Positions 6,177 through 7,947 of a stretch of DNA of 7,947 nucleotides are shown piece by piece (within the stretch, counting starts at the first letter, position 1; each line of letters begins with the position of its first letter). The notes beneath the pieces were generated by a model that was given only the letters and a program-made list of their open reading frames with translations, did not search any database and was not told where the DNA came from. The stretch is from Candidatus Aminicenantota bacterium (GTDB lineage: Bacteria; Acidobacteriota; Aminicenantia; Aminicenantales; Aminicenantaceae), in NCBI GenBank assembly GCA_030614645.1, contig JAUWTR010000055.1, positions 1 to 7,947 on the forward strand, read 5' to 3'. The position numbers and the translations under genes were made by a program.

Positions 6177-6793
6177 TTTAACTTCTCCAGTAATAACTCA
6201 AAAGCCTGTTTTGTAAAAACAAGCTCGCGGTGATTTAAAACATCATAAACATTAAGCTGTGTATAATCAACAGTTTTCATCCCGGGAAGATTGCGCATGG
6301 AAAGGATTAAATTCTTATTCTTATGATTGTCCACAATCAAAGCCGATTTTAAATTTAAGGTATTGACCAATTTCGCCGCTTCCTTGGTTTTAGGCTCCTT
6401 GAAATCAAGGGCTTCTATTACAATTAACTGCTTTTCTGTCAGCTTCATTGTCAGAGCGGACTTTAAAGCATTGCGCTTGGCGGTTTTAGGTATGCTATAA
6501 GAATAATTTCTCGGCTTTGGTCCAAAGGTCACACCACCACCTTTCCACAAAGGAGAACGGGTGCTCCCAGCACGAGCCCTGCCTGTGCCTTTTTGTCTCC
6601 AGGGTTTACGTCCACCGCCTCGTACTTCCTTCCTAGTCTTGGTACTGGCAGTTCCTCTTCTCTGATTAGCTCTGTAATTAACAACGGCCTCATAAAGAAG
6701 ATGCTCCTTAACCGGAAAAGAAAAAATGTCTTCCGGGGCATTAACCTCACTAACTTTTTTACCATTATTGTCTAAAACTTGAACCTTAAGCAT
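6173..6793 (-). CDS. rplD: 50S ribosomal protein L4
   Basis: L4 binds 23S rRNA domain I and its extended loop lines the peptide exit tunnel. In E. coli it also represses its own S10 operon. The 206-residue product has the N-terminal strand MLKVQVLDNNGKKVSEV. The tunnel loop lies at about residues 44–95, with QRRGTASTKTRKEVRGGG, PWRQKGTGRARAGS and PLWKGGGVTFGPKPR. The C-terminal Rossmann-like half contains VIEALDFKEPKTKEA and SALIVDNHKN. The ATG lies 3 bp after the rplC stop and has only a weak purine-rich SD (AAAGAG). The stop is TGA, overlapping the GTG start of rplW (GTGA). Reading past this TGA would meet TAG two codons later, so it behaves as a real terminator. Confidence 0.98.
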   Translation of the reverse strand: MLKVQVLDNNGKKVSEVNAPEDIFSFPVKEHLLYEAVVNYRANQRRGTASTKTRKEVRGGGRKPWRQKGTGRARAGSTRSPLWKGGGVTFGPKPRNYSYSIPKTAKRNALKSALTMKLTEKQLIVIEALDFKEPKTKEAAKLVNTLNLKSALIVDNHKNKNLILSMRNLPGMKTVDYTQLNVYDVLNHRELVFTKQAFELLLEKLK

Positions 6794-6796
6794 TTT

Positions 6797-7459
6797 TTAC
6801 TCTTTTTTTGATTTTCCTGATGATTGAGCCAAAAAATCTGCTTTTTTTATTAACAGATAACCTCCGTTTGCTCCAGGCACTGCACCTTTAACCATAAGAA
6901 GGTTTTTTTCTTTATCAGCTTCAATAACCATTAAATTTTTTACAGTTACTCTATTATTTCCCATCTGACCAGGCATCTTTTTCCCTTTCATAACCCTGGA
7001 AGGGTCCGCAGAACAACCAGTGGAACCTGCATGTCTGTGAAACATAGAACCATGGGTCTTCCGTCCGCCATGGAATCCCCAGCGCTTAATAACACCTGCA
7101 AATCCCTTTCCTTTACTAGTTCCTACTATGTGAACTCTCTCTCCCTTCTTAAAGATATCCACAAAAAATTGATCTCCAGGATTGATTTCTTCCTTATCAC
7201 TGAAATGGACTTCTTTTATAAGCTTTACAGGAGGAATACCTGATTTTTTAAAATGCCCGATCTCTGCTTTGATAGCCTTGCTTGTAGAATTATCATTCGC
7301 TAAACCTAACTGTAATACTGAATATCCATCTATTTTTTCCGTCTTTTTCTGGATAACAACACAAGGCCCAGCTTGAATTACAGTTACCGGAATTGCAATC
7401 CCGCTGTCACTGAAATTCTGAGTCATTCCAATTTTTTTACCGATAATTCCTTCGATCAT
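6797..7459 (-). CDS. rplC: 50S ribosomal protein L3
   Basis: L3 is an early-assembly 50S protein that binds 23S rRNA and sends a long loop toward the peptidyl-transferase centre. The 220-residue product starts MIEGIIGKKIGMTQ, the classic L3 N-terminus. The central loop has FAGVIKRWGFHGGRKTHGS (about residues 120–138), then HRHAGSTGCSADPSRVMKGK and MPGQMGNNRVTV. The Gln in GQMGN (residue 165) is at the place that PrmB methylates in E. coli L3; whether it is modified here is unknown. The ATG follows the rpsJ stop by 2 bp, with a GGGGGAG SD inside the last rpsJ codons. A Lys/Ser-rich tail (SSGKSKKE) precedes TAA. Length and motifs fit the bacterial family. Confidence 0.98.
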   Translation of the reverse strand: MIEGIIGKKIGMTQNFSDSGIAIPVTVIQAGPCVVIQKKTEKIDGYSVLQLGLANDNSTSKAIKAEIGHFKKSGIPPVKLIKEVHFSDKEEINPGDQFFVDIFKKGERVHIVGTSKGKGFAGVIKRWGFHGGRKTHGSMFHRHAGSTGCSADPSRVMKGKKMPGQMGNNRVTVKNLMVIEADKEKNLLMVKGAVPGANGGYLLIKKADFLAQSSGKSKKE

Positions 7460-7461
7460 TA

Positions 7462-7782
7462 TTATTCTCCCCCAGATCCAAATGCCTGAATTTCAACATC
7501 AATTCCTGCGGGAAGATCCAACTTCTGCAGTTCATCAATAGTTTCATTATTATAATTGCTTATGTCCATAAGACGTTTATAGATCCTCATTTCAAAATGC
7601 TCTCTGGATCTTTTGTCAACATGAGGGGAACGAAGAACACAAAATTTATGAATATTCGTGGGCAAAGGTATCGGTCCAGAAATAGATGCTCCCGTCCTTT
7701 TTGCTTTGATAACAATATCCTTTACAGACTGATCAAGTAGCCTATGGTCAAATGATTTTAACCGTATTCTTATCTTTTCCAT
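7462..7782 (-). CDS. rpsJ: 30S ribosomal protein S10
   Basis: S10 is a 30S head protein; free S10 (NusE) is also known in other bacteria to act with NusB in transcription antitermination. The 106-residue product begins [17 protein letters not shown] and includes [19 protein letters not shown] followed by [11 protein letters not shown], the S10 signature. The length is typical (about 102–106 aa). The ATG at 7780–7782 has a GAGG SD 9 nt upstream. The gene opens the S10 cluster directly after tuf and ends 2 bp before rplC. The final GSGGE codons are G-rich and also supply the SD for rplC, which suggests translational coupling. Nothing in the sequence is unusual for the family. Confidence 0.98.
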   Translation of the reverse strand: MEKIRIRLKSFDHRLLDQSVKDIVIKAKRTGASISGPIPLPTNIHKFCVLRSPHVDKRSREHFEMRIYKRLMDISNYNNETIDELQKLDLPAGIDVEIQAFGSGGE

Positions 7783-7830
7783 TTTTCTATTCCTCGTCTT
7801 CCTCTTACTTTAAAAACCACCTCTTATTAT
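7783..7830 (-). promoter_or_regulatory. tuf–rpsJ spacer with the rpsJ ribosome binding site
   Basis: This 48-bp spacer separates the tuf stop from the rpsJ ATG. On the minus strand it carries three GAGG motifs. The one nearest the gene (7792–7795) sits 9 nt before the ATG and is the probable SD. Two others lie within near-identical TAAGAGG copies (7801–7807 and 7820–7826). There is no inverted repeat followed by a T-run, and no convincing −35/−10 pair, so I see neither a terminator nor a promoter. The spacer is also too short for the long structured L4-responsive S10 leader known from E. coli. Confidence 0.6.
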
Positions 7831-7947
7831 TTACTCTAAAATCTCAGTTACAGTTCCTGCTCCTACTGTTCGGCTTCCTTCTCGTATCGCAAAACGAAGC
7901 CCTTTCTCCATCGCCACATTCGTGATCAAATTCATCTCTAAATTCGT
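7831..7947 (-). CDS. tuf: Elongation factor Tu, C-terminal 38 residues (5' end outside window)
   Basis: EF-Tu is the GTPase that carries aminoacyl-tRNA to the ribosomal A site. Only the end of domain III is present. The frame entering at the window edge reads [19 protein letters not shown], then [14 protein letters not shown] and a TAA stop. This matches the universally conserved EF-Tu terminus (…[26 protein letters not shown]), with Ser where most homologues have the second Gly of the EGGRTVG motif. The GTP-binding domain is outside the window, so integrity cannot be judged. The stop lies 48 bp before rpsJ with no terminator-like hairpin and T-run between them. The str operon end is therefore probably co-transcribed with the S10 genes. 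The family identification is near certain; which tuf copy this is, if the genome has two, cannot be told. Confidence 0.95.
   Translation of the reverse strand, partial: TNLEMNLITNVAMEKGLRFAIREGSRTVGAGTVTEILE

Overview
This window is one stretch of the bacterial str–S10–spc ribosomal-protein supercluster, entirely on the minus strand (transcription runs from high to low coordinates). It holds the last 38 codons of tuf (EF-Tu) and then rpsJ, rplC, rplD, rplW, rplB, rpsS, rplV, rpsC, rplP, rpmC, rpsQ, rplN, rplX, rplE, rpsN (zinc type), rpsH, rplF and rplR. The order is the canonical one with no insertions or missing genes. rplR has 124 sense codons and ends on the typical GLKF residues, so the window edge seems to cut off only its stop codon.

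The organism is a bacterium: bacterial-type L4, L14, L16, L29 and S14, Shine-Dalgarno (SD) sites before nearly every gene, and bacterial gene order. The DNA is AT-rich, with many A/T homopolymers and many lysine AAA codons. S14 is the C-x2-C/C-x2-C zinc form and L24 ends in a CxxC/CxxC zinc-ribbon-like tail. tuf runs into rpsJ with a 48-bp gap and no visible terminator. These traits suggest an uncultured or deep-branching AT-rich lineage, but I cannot name a phylum.

Layout: 7831–7947 tuf 3' end; 7783–7830 short spacer with three GAGG motifs; 2811–7782 S10 section (rpsJ to rpsQ); 1–2809 spc section (rplN to rplR). Genes are tightly packed, with gaps of 1–25 bp if rpsH is read to its family-typical end, and several overlapping stop/start junctions (rplD/rplW GTGA, rplN/rplX TGATG, rplP/rpmC ATGA, rpmC/rpsQ 11 bp, rplF/rplR 8 bp). 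I see no internal terminator, promoter, RNA gene, mobile element or CRISPR array, and no gene-free stretch longer than about 60 bases. All products assemble into the 30S or 50S subunit, except EF-Tu, which delivers aminoacyl-tRNA to the ribosome.

The one real anomaly is in rpsH. The S8 frame meets a TGA at codon 122 (969–971), yet the next ten codons in the same frame encode the conserved S8 C-terminus (TGGEVLCKVW) and end in TAA at 936–938. That gives the usual S8 length of 132 residues and a normal 25-bp gap to rplF. TGA appears to be a normal stop elsewhere in the window (rplD, rplN, rplP) and Trp is always TGG, so a genome-wide code change is unlikely. What remains is a sequence error or strain variant, a recent nonsense mutation, or site-specific UGA readthrough or recoding. 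A foldable hairpin lies just after the TGA.
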